This document shows, piece by piece, positions 51,429-59,819 of a DNA stretch of 64,000 bases. Both the position numbers and the translations under genes were made by a program. The stretch lies in assembly GCF_018604545.1 (NCBI RefSeq), contig NZ_CP075896.1, positions 558,001 through 622,000 on the forward strand, in the 5' to 3' direction. Position 1 is the stretch's first letter. Each line of letters begins with the position of its first letter. This DNA is from Streptomyces koelreuteriae. Its GTDB lineage: Bacteria; Actinomycetota; Actinomycetes; Streptomycetales; Streptomycetaceae. The notes below the pieces were generated by a model. It was given only the letters and a program-made list of their open reading frames with translations, searched no databases and was not told the DNA's origin.

Positions 51429-51452
51429 ATGTCTACGCCCCGAATTTCCTAG
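51429..51452 (+). CDS. possible 7-residue leader peptide upstream of the ABC-F gene
   Basis: ATG TCT ACG CCC CGA ATT TCC TAG encodes MSTPRIS. It lies about 85 bp before the ABC-F start and just ahead of an inverted repeat pair GAGGAC (51456-51461) and GTCCTC (51482-51487). Antibiotic-inducible ABC-F genes often have such short leaders, but no strong RBS is visible here, so the call is tentative. Confidence 0.3.
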   Translation: MSTPRIS

Positions 51453-51455
51453 CCG

Positions 51456-51487
51456 AGGACCCGCTTCCACGCCACCCGTGTGTCCTC
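51456..51487 (+). promoter_or_regulatory. leader inverted repeat GAGGAC/GTCCTC before the ABC-F gene
   Basis: GAGGAC (51456-51461) and GTCCTC (51482-51487) are perfect complements with a 20-nt loop. Directly downstream, GGAATTCT repeats at 51498 and 51510. Together with the short leader ORF this could form alternative structures controlling read-through into the ABC-F gene. Confidence 0.35.
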
Positions 51488-51535
51488 TTGCTATGCGGAA
51501 TTCTTGATCGGAATTCTCGTTCGGAGCGTTTTCTC

Positions 51536-53128
51536 ATGATCACCGTTCGTGACGTCGACGTGCGCGTGGGCGCGCGTCTGCTGCTGTCCGGCGTCTGTCT
51601 CCATGTCTCCCCCGGCGACCGCGTCGGCCTGGTCGGCCGCAACGGCGCGGGAAAGACCACCCTGTTGCACACCCTGGCGGGCGCCCTGCGGCCCGCCGCC
51701 GGAACCGTCGCCCGCACCGGCGACGTCGGCCATCTCCCGCAGGACTCCCGCGCGGCCGACCAGTCGGTCACGGTCACCGACCGGATCCTGTCCGCGCGCG
51801 GTCTGGACCGCGCCGTACGGGCGCTGCGCCGCGCCGAGGCCGCGATGGCCGACGGTGCGCGGCGGTCGATGAACGCCTATGTGCGGGCCGAGGCCGAGTT
51901 CCAGGCGCGCGGTGGCTACGCGGCCGAGGCGGAGGCCGCCCGGGTCGCCGCCGGGCTCGGGCTGCCGTCGGGTCTGATGGACCGGCCGCTCAGCGCCCTG
52001 TCGGGCGGTCAGCGCCGGCGCGTGGAGCTGGCCCGCATCCTGTTCGCCGGGCACGGCACGCTGCTGCTGGACGAGCCGACGAACCACCTGGACGCGGAGT
52101 CGATCACCTGGCTGCGCGCCTTCCTCGCGAGCCATCAGGGCGGTCTGGTGATGATCAGCCATGACACGTCCCTGCTGGCCGGAACCGTGAACCGGGTGTT
52201 CCACCTGGACCCGGGGCGGGCCGTGCTGGACATCCACAACACCGGCTGGGACGCCTATCTCGCCCAGCGGGACGCCGACGAGCGGCGACGGGCGCGCGAG
52301 CGGGCGAACGCCGAGCGCAAAGCGGCTTCGCTGCACGCGCAGGCCGACCGGATGCGGGCCCGCGTGTCGACCGCGGTGGCCGCCCGGAACATGGCCCGCC
52401 GGGCCGACCGGATGCTCGCCGACCTCGAACCGGCCCGGCGCGCCGAGAAGACGGCCAGGATCCGGCTGCCCGAGCCGGTGCCCTGCGGCCGGATCCCGCT
52501 CGGTGCCGTCAGTCTGACCAGGTCGTACGGCGGGCAGCACGTCCTGCGCGGGGTGGATCTGGCCGTCGACCGGGGCAGCCGTCTGGTCGTGCTCGGCCCC
52601 AACGGGGCGGGAAAGACGACCCTGTTGCGTCTCCTCGCGGGTCGGGACACACCCGACAGCGGGCGGGTGGTCCACGGGCACGGGCTGCGGATCGGCTACT
52701 TCGCCCAGGAACACGACACGCTGGACCCGGAGCTGACGGTGCGTGAGCATCTGGCCGGTGCCGCCCCGCACCTCGGCGACGGCGAAGTCCGCCAGGTGCT
52801 GGGCTCGTTCCTGTTCACCGGCGACGACACGGACAAGCGTGTCGGTGTCCTCTCCGGCGGCGAGAAGACCCGGCTCGCCCTCGCGGGGCTGGTGCACTCG
52901 GGCGCCAACGTCCTGCTCCTGGACGAGCCCACCAACAACCTGGACCCGGCCTCCCGCGCCGAGGTCCTGGCCGCGGTGGGCACCTATCCGGGCGCGATCG
53001 TCATGGTCACCCACGACGAGGGAGCGGTGGACGCACTGCGGCCGGACCGGGTGCTGCTGCTGCCCGAGGCGGAGGAGGACCTGTGGAGCGACGACTACCG
53101 GGAGCTGGTGGTGCCCGCGCACGCGTGA
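51536..53128 (+). CDS. ABC-F family ATPase (ribosome-associated, antibiotic resistance type)
   Basis: This 530-residue protein has two tandem ATPase domains and no membrane segments. Domain 1 has Walker A GRNGAGKT (34-41) and LSGGQRRRVELARI; domain 2 has GPNGAGKT and LSGGEKTRLALAG. The linker between them is helical, rich in Arg, and contains RANAERKAASLHAQ (about 265-300), typical of ABC-F ribosome-binding interdomain arms. Actinobacterial ABC-F proteins dislodge antibiotics or regulate translation. ATG 51536 follows TCGGAGCG. A structured leader precedes it. Confidence 0.9.
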   Translation: MITVRDVDVRVGARLLLSGVCLHVSPGDRVGLVGRNGAGKTTLLHTLAGALRPAAGTVARTGDVGHLPQDSRAADQSVTVTDRILSARGLDRAVRALRRAEAAMADGARRSMNAYVRAEAEFQARGGYAAEAEAARVAAGLGLPSGLMDRPLSALSGGQRRRVELARILFAGHGTLLLDEPTNHLDAESITWLRAFLASHQGGLVMISHDTSLLAGTVNRVFHLDPGRAVLDIHNTGWDAYLAQRDADERRRARERANAERKAASLHAQADRMRARVSTAVAARNMARRADRMLADLEPARRAEKTARIRLPEPVPCGRIPLGAVSLTRSYGGQHVLRGVDLAVDRGSRLVVLGPNGAGKTTLLRLLAGRDTPDSGRVVHGHGLRIGYFAQEHDTLDPELTVREHLAGAAPHLGDGEVRQVLGSFLFTGDDTDKRVGVLSGGEKTRLALAGLVHSGANVLLLDEPTNNLDPASRAEVLAAVGTYPGAIVMVTHDEGAVDALRPDRVLLLPEAEEDLWSDDYRELVVPAHA

Positions 53129-53180
53129 CCTGGCTCTGGGTACCTGAGGCCTCCGGCTGGGCCCCGCCACCCGCGCGGGG

Positions 53181-53445
53181 GTGCCCGTCCCGGCTACCGG
53201 TGGCTGCTGGGACGGCCCCGCTGCCCGCCTAAGGGCCCAGCCCGGCGACCGGTCGCTGCTGGGCGGGCCCGCCGCTCGTCCGAGGGTGCCCGTCCCGGCG
53301 ACCGGTGGCTGCTGGGACGGCCCCGCTGCCCGCCTAGGGTTCCAACCCGGCGACCGGTCACCGTTTGGCGGGCCCCGCCGCCCGCCTGCGGCCCCGTCCC
53401 GCCGACCAGTGGCCTCCGGACGGGCCCTGCGGCCCGCCCCGGCCG
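53181..53445. repeat. about 52-bp degenerate tandem repeats, five units, 105-bp higher-order period
   Basis: The core CGGCNACCGG recurs at 53191, 53233, 53296, 53348 and a degraded copy at 53400. Units 1 (53181) and 3 (53286) are nearly identical over about 53 bp, and units 2 and 4 resemble each other, giving an alternating A-B pattern. Several units can fold into hairpins (GTCCC and GGGAC arms). The array fills the gap between the convergent ABC-F and reductase genes. No coding sense is supported in any frame. Confidence 0.75.
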
Positions 53446-53451
53446 CGCCGG

Positions 53452-54882
53452 TCACGCGTCCCGGTACGCCTCCAGCAGCCGGAGCCACACTTCGCTGATC
53501 GTCGGGTAGGACGGGACCGCGTGCCACAGGCGGCTGACGGGGACCTCGCCGGCCACGGCGATCGTGGCGGAGTGGATGAGTTCGCCCACGCCCGGGCCCA
53601 CGAGCGTCACGCCGCGGAGGATCTCGGCCTCGACGTCGACGACCATGCGGGCGCGGCCCTTGTAGCCGTCGGCGTACAGGCCGGCCCCGGCGACGGAGGA
53701 CAGGTCGACGTCGACGGCCTTCACACGATGGCCGGCCTGCTCCGCCTCGGCGAGGGACAGGCCCACGGCCGCGGCTTCCGGGTCGGTGAAGACGACCTGG
53801 GGGACGGCGGCGTGGTCGGCGGTCGCGCTGTGGGCGCCCCAGGGCTGGGCGAGGAGGGTTTCCCCCGTGGCCCGCGCGGCGATGGCAGCACCCGCGATAC
53901 GCGCCTGGTACTTGCCCTGGTGGGTGAGCAGGGCGCGCTGGTTGACGTCGCCGACCGCGTACAGCCAGTCGTGGCCGGTGACGCGGAGGCTGTCGTCGAC
54001 CGGCAGCCAGGTTCCGGGGTCCAGGCCGATCGTCTCCAGACCGATGTCGTCGGTGCGCGGCGCGCGGCCGGTGGCGAAGAGGATCTCGTCGGCCTCGACG
54101 CGGTCGCCGGTGTCGGTGACGGTCACGACCTTGCCGTTCTCGCGGGTCACCGACTCGACCGACGTACCGGTGCGGACGTCCGTGCCGGCCTCGGTGAGCG
54201 CCTCGGCGATCAGTTCCCCGGCGAAGGGCTCCATCCGGGGCAGCAGGCCCTTGCCGCGGACCAGCATGGTGACCTCGGAGCCGAGGGCCTGCCAGACCGT
54301 GGCCATCTCGGTGGCGACCACGCCGCCACCGATCACGATCAGCCGGCCGGGCACGCTCTTGGAGCTCGTGGCCTCCCGGCTGGTCCACGGCTTGACCTCG
54401 TCGAGTCCGGGCAGCCCGGGGAGGGACGCGCGGCTGCCGGTGCAGACGGCGACGGCGTGCCGGGCGGTCAGGACGTGCTCGGCGCCGTCGGGGCCGGTGA
54501 CCGTCACCGTACGGGGGCCGGCGAGGCGTCCGTGGCCGCGGTACAGGTCGGCGCCGATGGAGTCGAGCCACCCGACCTGGCCGTCGTCCTTCCAGTGGGA
54601 GGTGTAGTAGTCCCGGTGGGCGAGGACCGCGGCGGCGTCGAGGGGGCCCTGCACCGACTGGCTCAGGCCGGGGACACGGCGGGCGTCCGCCCGGGCGATG
54701 ACCGGCCGCAGCAGGGCCTTGCTGGGCATGCACGCCCAGTACGAGCACTCGCCGCCGACCAGTTCGCTCTCCACGACCGCGGTGGTCAGACCGGCGGCGC
54801 GGGCGCGGTCTGCGACGTTCTCCCCCACGGGCCCGGCCCCGAGCACCACGACGTCGTACGCGTTGGTTTCCGTTTCCGTCAT
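53452..54882 (-). CDS. NAD(P)/FAD-dependent disulfide reductase-family oxidoreductase
   Basis: This 476-residue protein has the class I pyridine nucleotide-disulfide reductase fold. The FAD motif VVLGAGPVGENVADRARAAG is near the N-terminus, the redox-active disulfide is GGECSYWACMPSK (C-x4-C), the NAD(P) motif is IVIGGGVVATEMATVW and the dimerisation domain closes the chain. The C-terminal catalytic HxxxxE is represented by a LIHSATIAVAGEV-type segment, so it differs from dihydrolipoyl dehydrogenases. The next gene upstream, divergent by 120 bp, is thioredoxin, so a thiol-redox role is plausible. Confidence 0.88.
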   Translation of the reverse strand: MTETETNAYDVVVLGAGPVGENVADRARAAGLTTAVVESELVGGECSYWACMPSKALLRPVIARADARRVPGLSQSVQGPLDAAAVLAHRDYYTSHWKDDGQVGWLDSIGADLYRGHGRLAGPRTVTVTGPDGAEHVLTARHAVAVCTGSRASLPGLPGLDEVKPWTSREATSSKSVPGRLIVIGGGVVATEMATVWQALGSEVTMLVRGKGLLPRMEPFAGELIAEALTEAGTDVRTGTSVESVTRENGKVVTVTDTGDRVEADEILFATGRAPRTDDIGLETIGLDPGTWLPVDDSLRVTGHDWLYAVGDVNQRALLTHQGKYQARIAGAAIAARATGETLLAQPWGAHSATADHAAVPQVVFTDPEAAAVGLSLAEAEQAGHRVKAVDVDLSSVAGAGLYADGYKGRARMVVDVEAEILRGVTLVGPGVGELIHSATIAVAGEVPVSRLWHAVPSYPTISEVWLRLLEAYRDA

Positions 54883-55001
54883 GGGGTCAGTCTGGTGGGT
54901 GGTGTGCGCCCTGGCCACACGGGTAGGGGCGCGGAATACCCACCAGGTCGGCCGTGTTGTGCCGACGGTTTGCCCCCACACCAGGAAGAGGGATTTACAC
55001 C

Positions 55002-55388
55002 ATGAGCAGCACCGTGGAGCTCACCAAGGAGAACTTCGACCAGACGGTCACGGACAACGAGTTCGTTTTGATCGACTTCTGGGCGTCCTGGTGCGGGCCG
55101 TGCAAGCAGTTCGCCCCGGTCTACGAGAAGGCGGCGGAGGAGAACCCGGACCTGGTGTTCGGCAAGGTGGACACCGAGGCGCAGCCCGAGCTGGCCGCGG
55201 CCTTCGGTATCCAGTCGATTCCCACGCTGATGATCGTCCGCGACCAGGTCGCCGTGTTCGCCCAGCCGGGCGCCCTGCCGGAGGCCGCCCTGACCGACGT
55301 CATCGGCCAGGCCCGTGGCCTGGACATGGACGAGGTCCGCAAGGCCGTCGCCGAGCAGCAGGCCCAGCAGCCGCAGGGGACCGAGTAA
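55002..55388 (+). CDS. trxA: thioredoxin
   Basis: This 128-residue thioredoxin has the active site WCGPC (C31, C34) in FWASWCGPCKQF and the cis-proline loop SIPTLM. It reduces protein disulfides in the cytoplasm. The C-terminal 20 residues (DEVRKAVAEQQAQQ) extend beyond the classical 108-residue fold. ATG 55002 is chosen from the family start. It is divergent from the disulfide reductase gene and is followed by a hairpin terminator. Confidence 0.93.
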   Translation: MSSTVELTKENFDQTVTDNEFVLIDFWASWCGPCKQFAPVYEKAAEENPDLVFGKVDTEAQPELAAAFGIQSIPTLMIVRDQVAVFAQPGALPEAALTDVIGQARGLDMDEVRKAVAEQQAQQPQGTE

Positions 55389-55429
55389 GCGGCCCGGGGG
55401 CGCTTCCACGCCCTCGAGCAACCGGCTCC

Positions 55430-55466
55430 GGGGCCGGGCCTGGCCTGCGAGGCCGGACCCGGCCCC
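55430..55466 (+). terminator. hairpin terminator after trxA
   Basis: GGGGCCGGG (55430-55438) and CCCGGCCCC (55458-55466) pair, with a second internal pairing GGCC/GGCC (55442-55454). The structure is about 40 bp past the trxA stop. Confidence 0.7.
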
Positions 55467-55557
55467 AGGTCGTGTCCGGCCTCAGGTCGTGTCCGGCCCT
55501 AGGTCGCCGTCCGGCCTCAGGTCACGTCCGGCCCGGAAGCCGTGTCCGGCCCAGGCC
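55464..55557. repeat. about 19-bp tandem repeats (CAGGTCGTGTCCGGCC-like), five copies
   Basis: The unit CAGGTCGTGTCCGGCC and variants recurs five times between trxA and the aldehyde dehydrogenase gene, with the TCCGGCC core most conserved. It begins at the right arm of the trxA terminator hairpin and ends at the dehydrogenase stop region. Confidence 0.75.
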
Positions 55558-56993
55558 TAGAAGGGGTACGGGGCCACGTCCGCGCGTACCGTCGTCCAGC
55601 GCAGTTCGGTGAAGGCCTCCAGATTGGCCTCGCCCCCGAAGCGGGCGCCGGTGCCGGAGGCGGCCACCCCGCCGAAGGGCGCCACGGCCTCGTCGTTCAC
55701 GGTCTGGTCGTTGATGTGGACGATGCCGGTGGGGATGCGCTCGGCGAGGTCCAGGCCGCGGGCGGTGTCCCTGGTGACGATGCCCAGGGAGAGGCCGTAC
55801 GGGCTCTGCGCGGCCAGGGCCGCCGCCTCGTCGGCGGTGCTGAAGGAGCGCACGGGCGCCACCGGGCCGAAGACCTCCTCCGTGTAGGCCGGGGTGCGGT
55901 CGTCGACATGGGCGAGGACGGTGGGCCGGTAGAAGAGCCGGTCGTGCGTGCCGCCCGCGGCGATCTTGGCGCCCGCGGCCCTGCTGGAGTCGACCAGGCC
56001 GCTGATCTTGTCGAGCTGCCCGGAGTCGATGATGGGGCCCAGGTGGACGTGGTCGCGGTGCGGGTCGCCGACGGCCAGGGAGTCCGCCTTGGCGGCCAGC
56101 CGCTCCACGTACTCGTCGTAGAGGGAGGCGTGCACCAGGTGGCGTCCGGTCGTCATGCAGATCTGGCCCTGGTGGAAGAACGAGCCCCAGGCGGCGGTGG
56201 AGATCACCGCGTCGAGGTCGGCGTCCTCCAGCACGATCATGGCCGAGTTGCCGCCCAGTTCCAGGTGGGCCCGCTTGAGGTGACGCCCGGCGGCCTCGCC
56301 GACGGCCCGTCCGGCGGCGGTGGAGCCGGTGAAGGAGATGACCGGCACGCGCGGGTCGGAGACCAGGGCCTGCCCGGCGTCCGGACCGCCGGGGAGCACG
56401 TGCAGCAGGTCCTGCGGGAGGCCCGCGGCGGCGAAGACCGCGGCGAGGGCCAGACCGCCGCAGACGGCGGTGCGCGGGTCCGGCTTCAGCAGGACCCCGT
56501 TGCCCAGGGCCAGGGCCGGGGCGACGGAGCGGATGGACAGGATCAGCGGGGCGTTGAAGGGCGAGATGACGCCCACCACACCGGCCGGGACACGGCGGGT
56601 GTACGACAGGCGCGGCGCCTCGCTGGGCAGGACCTGGCCGGCCGGGCGGGAGGCGAGCGCGGCGGCCTCGTAGCACTCCTGGGCGGCGACGTGCAGTTCG
56701 AAGTCGGCCTTGCCGGGGACGGACCCGGACTCGCGGACGATCCATTCGCGCAGTTCGGCGGCGTGCGCGGTGAACAGGTCGCCCGCCTTGCGGAGGACGG
56801 CGGCGCGGGCGAAGTGCGGGGCGCGTGCCCACTCGCGCTGGGCGGCGGCCGCGCGCCCTGCGGCGGCGCCGACGTCCTCGGGGGTGGCGAGGGCGAGGGT
56901 GCCGAGGGCCCCGCCGGTGGCGGGCTCGGTGACGGTGTACCCGGGCCCCGCCAGGGCGCGGGGCTGCCAGGTCCTGGGGTCGAGCAGCGGCAT
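55557..56993 (-). CDS. aldehyde dehydrogenase, benzaldehyde dehydrogenase-like
   Basis: This 478-residue ALDH has N147 in VISPFNAPL, E245 in LELGGNS and catalytic C279 in GQICMTTGR. The sequence pattern, especially QGQICMTTGRHLV, matches benzaldehyde/vanillin dehydrogenase relatives that oxidise aromatic aldehydes to acids with NAD(P)+. A divergent-looking palindrome TGTTG-N6-CAACA (57139-57154) lies upstream. The LacI regulator gene follows upstream on the same strand and may control it. Confidence 0.9.
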   Translation of the reverse strand: MPLLDPRTWQPRALAGPGYTVTEPATGGALGTLALATPEDVGAAAGRAAAAQREWARAPHFARAAVLRKAGDLFTAHAAELREWIVRESGSVPGKADFELHVAAQECYEAAALASRPAGQVLPSEAPRLSYTRRVPAGVVGVISPFNAPLILSIRSVAPALALGNGVLLKPDPRTAVCGGLALAAVFAAAGLPQDLLHVLPGGPDAGQALVSDPRVPVISFTGSTAAGRAVGEAAGRHLKRAHLELGGNSAMIVLEDADLDAVISTAAWGSFFHQGQICMTTGRHLVHASLYDEYVERLAAKADSLAVGDPHRDHVHLGPIIDSGQLDKISGLVDSSRAAGAKIAAGGTHDRLFYRPTVLAHVDDRTPAYTEEVFGPVAPVRSFSTADEAAALAAQSPYGLSLGIVTRDTARGLDLAERIPTGIVHINDQTVNDEAVAPFGGVAASGTGARFGGEANLEAFTELRWTTVRADVAPYPF

Positions 56994-57240
56994 GACGGCT
57001 CTCCGATCGATCGGTCACCGGCGTGCGGGGTGGGTGGAACTCCCGCTGGAACGTGGCCGGTTCGGCGGTCACAGGGCGGGGCGCGGCGATCCGGGGCAGC
57101 CATGTGTGCAGCGCCCGCGTTCGCACGCGCCCCCGTTTTGTTGACGATGCAACATCCTAGTCATGCGCCGGGCGATGACCGGTGCCGCCCGTCCGCCGGA
57201 CCACTCCGATTGTCCCGCGAGGAGCCGCCTTCCGGTCGGG
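56994..57240. promoter_or_regulatory. upstream region of the aldehyde dehydrogenase with palindrome TGTTG-ACGATG-CAACA
   Basis: A perfect 5+6+5 inverted repeat at 57139-57154 lies about 150 bp upstream of the dehydrogenase start. Such GTTG/CAAC dyads are typical operators of GntR/MarR-type repressors. No other element is clear in this gap. Confidence 0.35.
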
Positions 57241-58278
57241 TCAGCTCGAGTCGCGGTGCAGCAGCGTCGCGCCCAGCACCTTGTGCGTCTCGGGCTCGGT
57301 CATGGGCTTGCGTACGGCGCGGTCGACCAGTTCGGCGAGTTCACGGCCGGAGGGCAGTTCCAGGTGGACCGTGCTCAGCCGGGGCCGCAGCAGCCGGCCG
57401 AGCATCAGATCGTCGGCGCCGACCACGGCCGTCTCCTCCGGGATGCGGATGCCCTCGTCCTGCAGGGCCCGCATCAGCAGCATCGCGTACTCGTCGTTGT
57501 AGGTGAACACCGCGTCCAGGCCGAGGGTCCGCCAGCGGGCGGCGAGGCGGGCCGCGTCCTGTTCATCGTGGGCGAGGGGCAGTTCGGTCACCGTGGCGTC
57601 GGTGCCCCGCAGGGCGTGGCGCACCCCGTCGAGCCGGGGCGCGGAGAACGCCTCGAGGCCGGGTTCCTGCGGGACGACGACGCCGATCCGGCGGCGCCCG
57701 CGGTCGTAGAGGTGGGCGCCCGCGCTGTAGCCGACGACGTCGTGGTCCATGAGCAGGGCGTGCGCGCCCTCTATGGTCTCGGGGCCGAGGGTGACCACGG
57801 CCCGGGCGCCGGAGCGCTTGAGCACCGCCACTCCGTGCGGGCCGAGTCCGGAACCGGGCACCAGCACGGCCACGGGCCGCAGTTCGGCCCAGGCGCGGGC
57901 GGCGTCGTCGCCGTGCGGGCCGCCGGTGCCATGCTGCACCACCGTGTACTCCAGGGCGCCGAGCGCGACCTGGAGATCGGTGAGGAACCGGCTGTAGAGC
58001 GGGCCGACAGGGAAGGTCGGCGCGGGGATCAGGACCATACGGCTGTGCCCGGCGCGCAAGGAACGGGCCGCCGCGTGCGGCACGTACCCGAGTTCCTTCG
58101 CGGCCGCGTGGACCCGGCGGCGGGTGGGCTCGCTGATCCGTACGGCGCTGGTGTTGTTGAGGACGTAGGAGACGGTCGCGCGCGAGACGCCGGCCAGGCG
58201 GGCCACATCGGCGCTCGTGGGTACCGAGCGCATCGGTGCGGGGGACGGGGGCGCGGGCGTTTTCGGTATCTGCACCAT
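57241..58278 (-). CDS. LacI family transcriptional regulator
   Basis: This about 345-residue protein has an N-terminal LacI helix-turn-helix (SADVARLAGVSRATVSYVLN, hinge RRVHAAAKELGYVPHAAARSLR) and a periplasmic-binding-protein-like effector domain. The effector domain ends with DDLMLGRLLRPRLSTVHLE. Alternative ATG starts are 58278 and 58290. LacI proteins respond to sugars or nucleosides. It is upstream of the aldehyde dehydrogenase on the same strand, so it may regulate that gene. Confidence 0.9.
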   Translation of the reverse strand: MVQIPKTPAPPSPAPMRSVPTSADVARLAGVSRATVSYVLNNTSAVRISEPTRRRVHAAAKELGYVPHAAARSLRAGHSRMVLIPAPTFPVGPLYSRFLTDLQVALGALEYTVVQHGTGGPHGDDAARAWAELRPVAVLVPGSGLGPHGVAVLKRSGARAVVTLGPETIEGAHALLMDHDVVGYSAGAHLYDRGRRRIGVVVPQEPGLEAFSAPRLDGVRHALRGTDATVTELPLAHDEQDAARLAARWRTLGLDAVFTYNDEYAMLLMRALQDEGIRIPEETAVVGADDLMLGRLLRPRLSTVHLELPSGRELAELVDRAVRKPMTEPETHKVLGATLLHRDSS

Positions 58279-58371
58279 GACGTACGGCATCTTGGCAGAA
58301 GCCCCAATGCGCCCTTCAAGCGGGGGAGTTGTGAGGAAGCCGTGAGCGTTCACGAGGGGCGGCGGGCGCCC

Positions 58372-59040
58372 CTAGCGGGTGGATTGCGTGCCCGTGAGCC
58401 GGTCGACCAGGTCGGTCCACGCCTCTTCGAGGCGGGTCAGGGGTATCCCGCACTGCTTGGTCAGGTGGTGGATCAGGGCCGGGTCGAGCTGGCCCATCAG
58501 GGTGTGGGACAGGAGTTCGCAGTCCGCTTCGGGGACCGCCTGCCGCAGAAGCATGGCCACGTGGTGGCGCAGCACCCGGCGGGCCGGGACGACGAAGCGG
58601 CGGTTCGCGCCCGGCTCGGCCGCGAGCTGCAGCTCCAGTTCGTCCACCGACCGGCGCAGCATCGCGCGACCGAACTCCCGCAGCCGCTCCACGGGCGGCG
58701 CGCCGGGTCCGAGCGGCGGCGGGCCGCTGAGGAAGGCGGCCTGGAACTTCTTCTCGGAGTGGTCGAGCAGGGCCGTCAGCAGGCCGGTGCGGTCGCCGAA
58801 CCGGCGGAAGACCGTGCCTTTGCCGACGCAGGCCGCCGCGGCCACCGCCTCCATCGTGACGGCGTCCGCGCCGCGCTCCGCCACCAGCCGCCCGGCGGCC
58901 TCCAGCAGCCGGGCCCGGTTGCGCGCGGCGTCGGCCCGCAGGCACGGCTCGTCGACTTCCGGGGCGGTCTCGAGCTGGAGCAGCTCGGGACGGGCGACGG
59001 GCTCCTGGGGCGTCGGGAAGGGCGGCGGGGCGGTGGACAT
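58372..59040 (-). CDS. TetR/AcrR family transcriptional regulator
   Basis: This 222-residue repressor has a TetR HTH near residues 40-85 (ARLLEAAGRLVAERGADAVTMEAVAAAACVGKGTVFRRF, shown in part) preceded by a long Pro-rich N-terminus. ATG 59040 is preferred over the upstream ATG 59067. Two palindromes GGACC-N2-GGTCC lie between it and the divergent FMN reductase gene (59072-59120), so it probably represses that gene and itself in response to a redox-active ligand. Confidence 0.9.
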   Translation of the reverse strand: MSTAPPPFPTPQEPVARPELLQLETAPEVDEPCLRADAARNRARLLEAAGRLVAERGADAVTMEAVAAAACVGKGTVFRRFGDRTGLLTALLDHSEKKFQAAFLSGPPPLGPGAPPVERLREFGRAMLRRSVDELELQLAAEPGANRRFVVPARRVLRHHVAMLLRQAVPEADCELLSHTLMGQLDPALIHHLTKQCGIPLTRLEEAWTDLVDRLTGTQSTR

Positions 59041-59071
59041 GAAGCCAGCGTAAAGCATCGGGAACAAAACT

Positions 59072-59120
59072 GGACCGCGGTCCGGTTAGGGTGCTAGAAC
59101 AATAAACGGACCTCGGTCCG
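59072..59120. promoter_or_regulatory. two GGACC-N2-GGTCC operators in the TetR/FMN-reductase divergent region
   Basis: GGACC-GC-GGTCC lies at 59072-59083 and CGGACC-TC-GGTCCG at 59107-59120, both nearly perfect dyads. They sit just upstream of the two divergent start regions and match typical TetR autoregulatory sites. Confidence 0.65.
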
Positions 59121-59170
59121 GATCGTAACGGCTGTGTTTCGCAGCAGTCTTTCTCTACCTGGGAGTCAGC

Positions 59171-59734
59171 ATGTCTGTTCGCATCCTCGCGCTCGTCGGC
59201 AGCCTTCGCGCCGGGTCGCACAACCGCCAGCTCGCCGAGGCGGCCGTCAAGCTCGCCCCCGAGGGTGCCGAGGTGAACCTGTTCGAGGGCCTCGCCGAGA
59301 TCCCCTTCTACAACGAGGACATCGACGTCGAGGGCAGCGTCCCGGCCGCCGCCGTGAAGCTGCGCGAGGCCGCCGAGGCGGCCGACGGTCTGATCCTGTT
59401 CACGCCCGAGTACAACGGCACCATCCCGGCCGTCCTGAAGAACGCCATCGACTGGCTGTCCCGCCCGTACGGCGCCGGTGCCCTCAGCGGCCTGCCGGTC
59501 GCCGTGGTCGGCACCGCCTTCGGCCAGTTCGGCGGTGTGTGGGCGCACGACGAGACCCGCAAGTCCGTGGGGATCGCCGGCGCCAAGGTGCTGGAGGACG
59601 TCAAGGTGTCCATCCCCGGCTCGCTGACCCGCTTCGCCGAGACGCACCCGGCCGACGACGCCGAGGTCGCCGCGCAGCTCACCGAGGTCATCACCCGTCT
59701 GCACGGCCAGGCCACGGAGACGGCCGCCGCCTGA
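59171..59734 (+). CDS. NADPH-dependent FMN reductase
   Basis: This 187-residue flavodoxin-fold protein has the FMN loop LVGSLRAGSHNRQLAEAA near the N-terminus and the PEYNGTIPAVLKNAIDWLSRP motif near residue 77. ChrR, AzoR and SsuE-type enzymes share it and reduce quinones, chromate, azo dyes or supply FMNH2. ATG 59171 follows GGGAGTCAGC. The TetR-controlled divergent promoter implies induction by the substrate. Confidence 0.9.
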   Translation: MSVRILALVGSLRAGSHNRQLAEAAVKLAPEGAEVNLFEGLAEIPFYNEDIDVEGSVPAAAVKLREAAEAADGLILFTPEYNGTIPAVLKNAIDWLSRPYGAGALSGLPVAVVGTAFGQFGGVWAHDETRKSVGIAGAKVLEDVKVSIPGSLTRFAETHPADDAEVAAQLTEVITRLHGQATETAAA

Positions 59735-59765
59735 CCCGTCACGCGACCGGTGCGACCGGTGCCGA

Positions 59766-59801
59766 GGAGGGGCCGCAGCCATGGTCGGCTGCGGCCCCTC
59801 C
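59766..59801. terminator. perfect 15-bp hairpin terminator between convergent genes
   Basis: GGAGGGGCCGCAGCC (59766-59780) and its exact inverted complement (59787-59801) flank the loop ATGGTC. It separates the FMN reductase and XdhC genes and likely ends transcripts from both directions. Confidence 0.85.
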
Positions 59802-59819
59802 GGCGTGTTCCCGACGGTG

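Noticed and set aside
53181..53445. Possible CRISPR array or coding repeat protein
   Set aside because: Units are degenerate and contiguous without unique spacers, and no frame gives a sensible protein.
51491..54748. A very long (1085-codon) open frame on the minus strand across the ABC-F gene
   Set aside because: It lies antisense to a well-supported ABC-F ATPase and crosses a repeat array; the composition is Arg/Gly/Pro-rich and no domain is seen.
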